DNA of 64,000 nt from Burkholderiales bacterium (GTDB lineage: Bacteria > Pseudomonadota > Gammaproteobacteria > Burkholderiales > Burkholderiaceae_C): positions 62,001 through 126,000 of the forward strand of contig RXJQ01000026.1 of the NCBI GenBank assembly GCA_003963115.1, in the 5' to 3' direction. Shown here one piece after another: positions 63,660 to 64,000 of this stretch (position 1 is the stretch's first letter; each line of letters opens with the position of its first letter). Made by a program: the position numbers and the translations under genes. The notes beneath the pieces are model-generated. The model ran no database searches. It was not told the DNA's origin and saw nothing but the letters and a program-made list of their open reading frames with translations.

Positions 63660-64000
63660 ATGAGCAGCCAGTCCGTACAGTCGTCGCCCAGCCATTTCCG
63701 CCAGGCTCTTTCTCTGCTGCTGACGCAGCGTTTCGGTACCTTCTGGTTTGCCAGCTTGCTGGCCAATATCGGCACATGGGCCCAGCAGGCCGCACAACCG
63801 TGGCTGTTGCTGAGCCTGGGTGCGTCACCCTTTGTGCTGGGGTTGGACGCCTTTGCACAAGGGGCGCCCATCTTTCTGCTGACACTCGTAGGCGGGGCCT
63901 TGGCCGACAGGGCCAGCCGGCGCAGCATCATCGCTGTCTGCCAGTCGATTCAGATGTTGTGCCCTGTGCTACTCGTTGCACTGCTCTTGATGGGCAAGGT
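63660..64000 (+). CDS. MFS exporter, N-terminal part (cut by window edge)
   Basis: From ATG 63660 an open frame runs off the window, giving 113 residues with the first membrane helices (FGTFWFASLLANIGTWAQQ, PIFLLTLVGGALADRASRR). The Arg-rich loop GGALADRASRR is the major-facilitator signature between helices 2 and 3; the form is that of MFS_3 / EntS-like exporters. It is divergent from the Cys-rich gene, 56 bp apart. Substrate unknown. Confidence 0.85.
   Translation, partial: MSSQSVQSSPSHFRQALSLLLTQRFGTFWFASLLANIGTWAQQAAQPWLLLSLGASPFVLGLDAFAQGAPIFLLTLVGGALADRASRRSIIAVCQSIQMLCPVLLVALLLMGK

Overview
The window is a GC-rich, densely packed chromosomal segment. It is most likely from a betaproteobacterium of the order Burkholderiales, in the Comamonadaceae / Leptothrix-Aquabacterium neighbourhood. 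This is inferred from the gene families (GltB/GltD, an mla operon that includes vacJ, RpoH, MaeB, a PEP-CTERM protein), from the high GC and from the gene arrangement; no rRNA or other marker is present to prove it. I found no tRNA, rRNA, CRISPR array or prophage. Apart from one small transposase unit and one decayed flavoprotein gene, the DNA looks like ordinary chromosome.

Layout. 1-3831 (minus): a reductase gene followed by three tandem membrane fatty acid desaturases, the last cut by the window edge. 4128-4913: a single-gene REP-associated tyrosine transposase unit with inverted ends. 5050-11346: gltB-gltD (glutamate synthase). 11484-15608: mlaF-E-D-A-C-B, outer-membrane phospholipid transport. 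15622-20497: zwf (minus), then tal, pgi and a HAD phosphatase, i.e. sugar-phosphate metabolism. 20522-21445: rpoH (minus) with a perfect CIRCE element lying over its promoter. 21670-26959: a methyltransferase, an Ada-like methyltransferase, and a binding protein next to a large hybrid histidine kinase. 26962-29160: a divergent SDR / acyl-CoA dehydrogenase pair around a palindromic operator. 29249-36841: an EAL-GGDEF protein, a DMT exporter, maeB and a second GGDEF-EAL protein. 37031-44149: an orphan polysaccharide export protein, rsmB, a sterol-desaturase-like gene, an AraC regulator coupled to a DUF2804 gene, a small Cys-motif membrane protein and a glycosyltransferase. 44177-47154 (minus): aliphatic amidase, a GST-like protein and a diguanylate cyclase. 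47310-49050: a mechanosensitive channel whose signal peptide lies in another frame. 49051-49306: a flavoprotein pseudogene. 49566-53403: a secreted pectinacetylesterase-like hydrolase and several small envelope proteins. 53483-56143: a type II NADH dehydrogenase and a glycerophosphodiesterase. 56265-59753: a small antitoxin-like gene, a chemoreceptor and a PEP-CTERM protein with a coupled partner. 59767-63603 (minus): a truncated pyruvate,phosphate-dikinase-like protein translationally coupled to a large PhoU-like protein, plus a small Cys-rich protein. 63660-end: the start of an MFS exporter.

Themes. Much of the window concerns membrane lipid and the envelope (desaturases, Mla, sterol-desaturase-like enzyme, glycerophosphodiesterase, acyl-CoA dehydrogenase). 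A second theme is surface polysaccharide and c-di-GMP signalling (three GGDEF/EAL proteins, an EpsE-like exporter, a glycosyltransferase, a PEP-CTERM protein). The most promising candidate for an undescribed system is the two-gene cassette at 59767-63323. It pairs a dikinase reduced to its ATP-grasp and phospho-histidine domains, with no PEP/pyruvate barrel, with a 648-residue protein of unknown function that has a PhoU-like C-terminus. Other items worth checking are the three-desaturase/one-reductase array, CIRCE control of rpoH, and the frameshifted channel gene.
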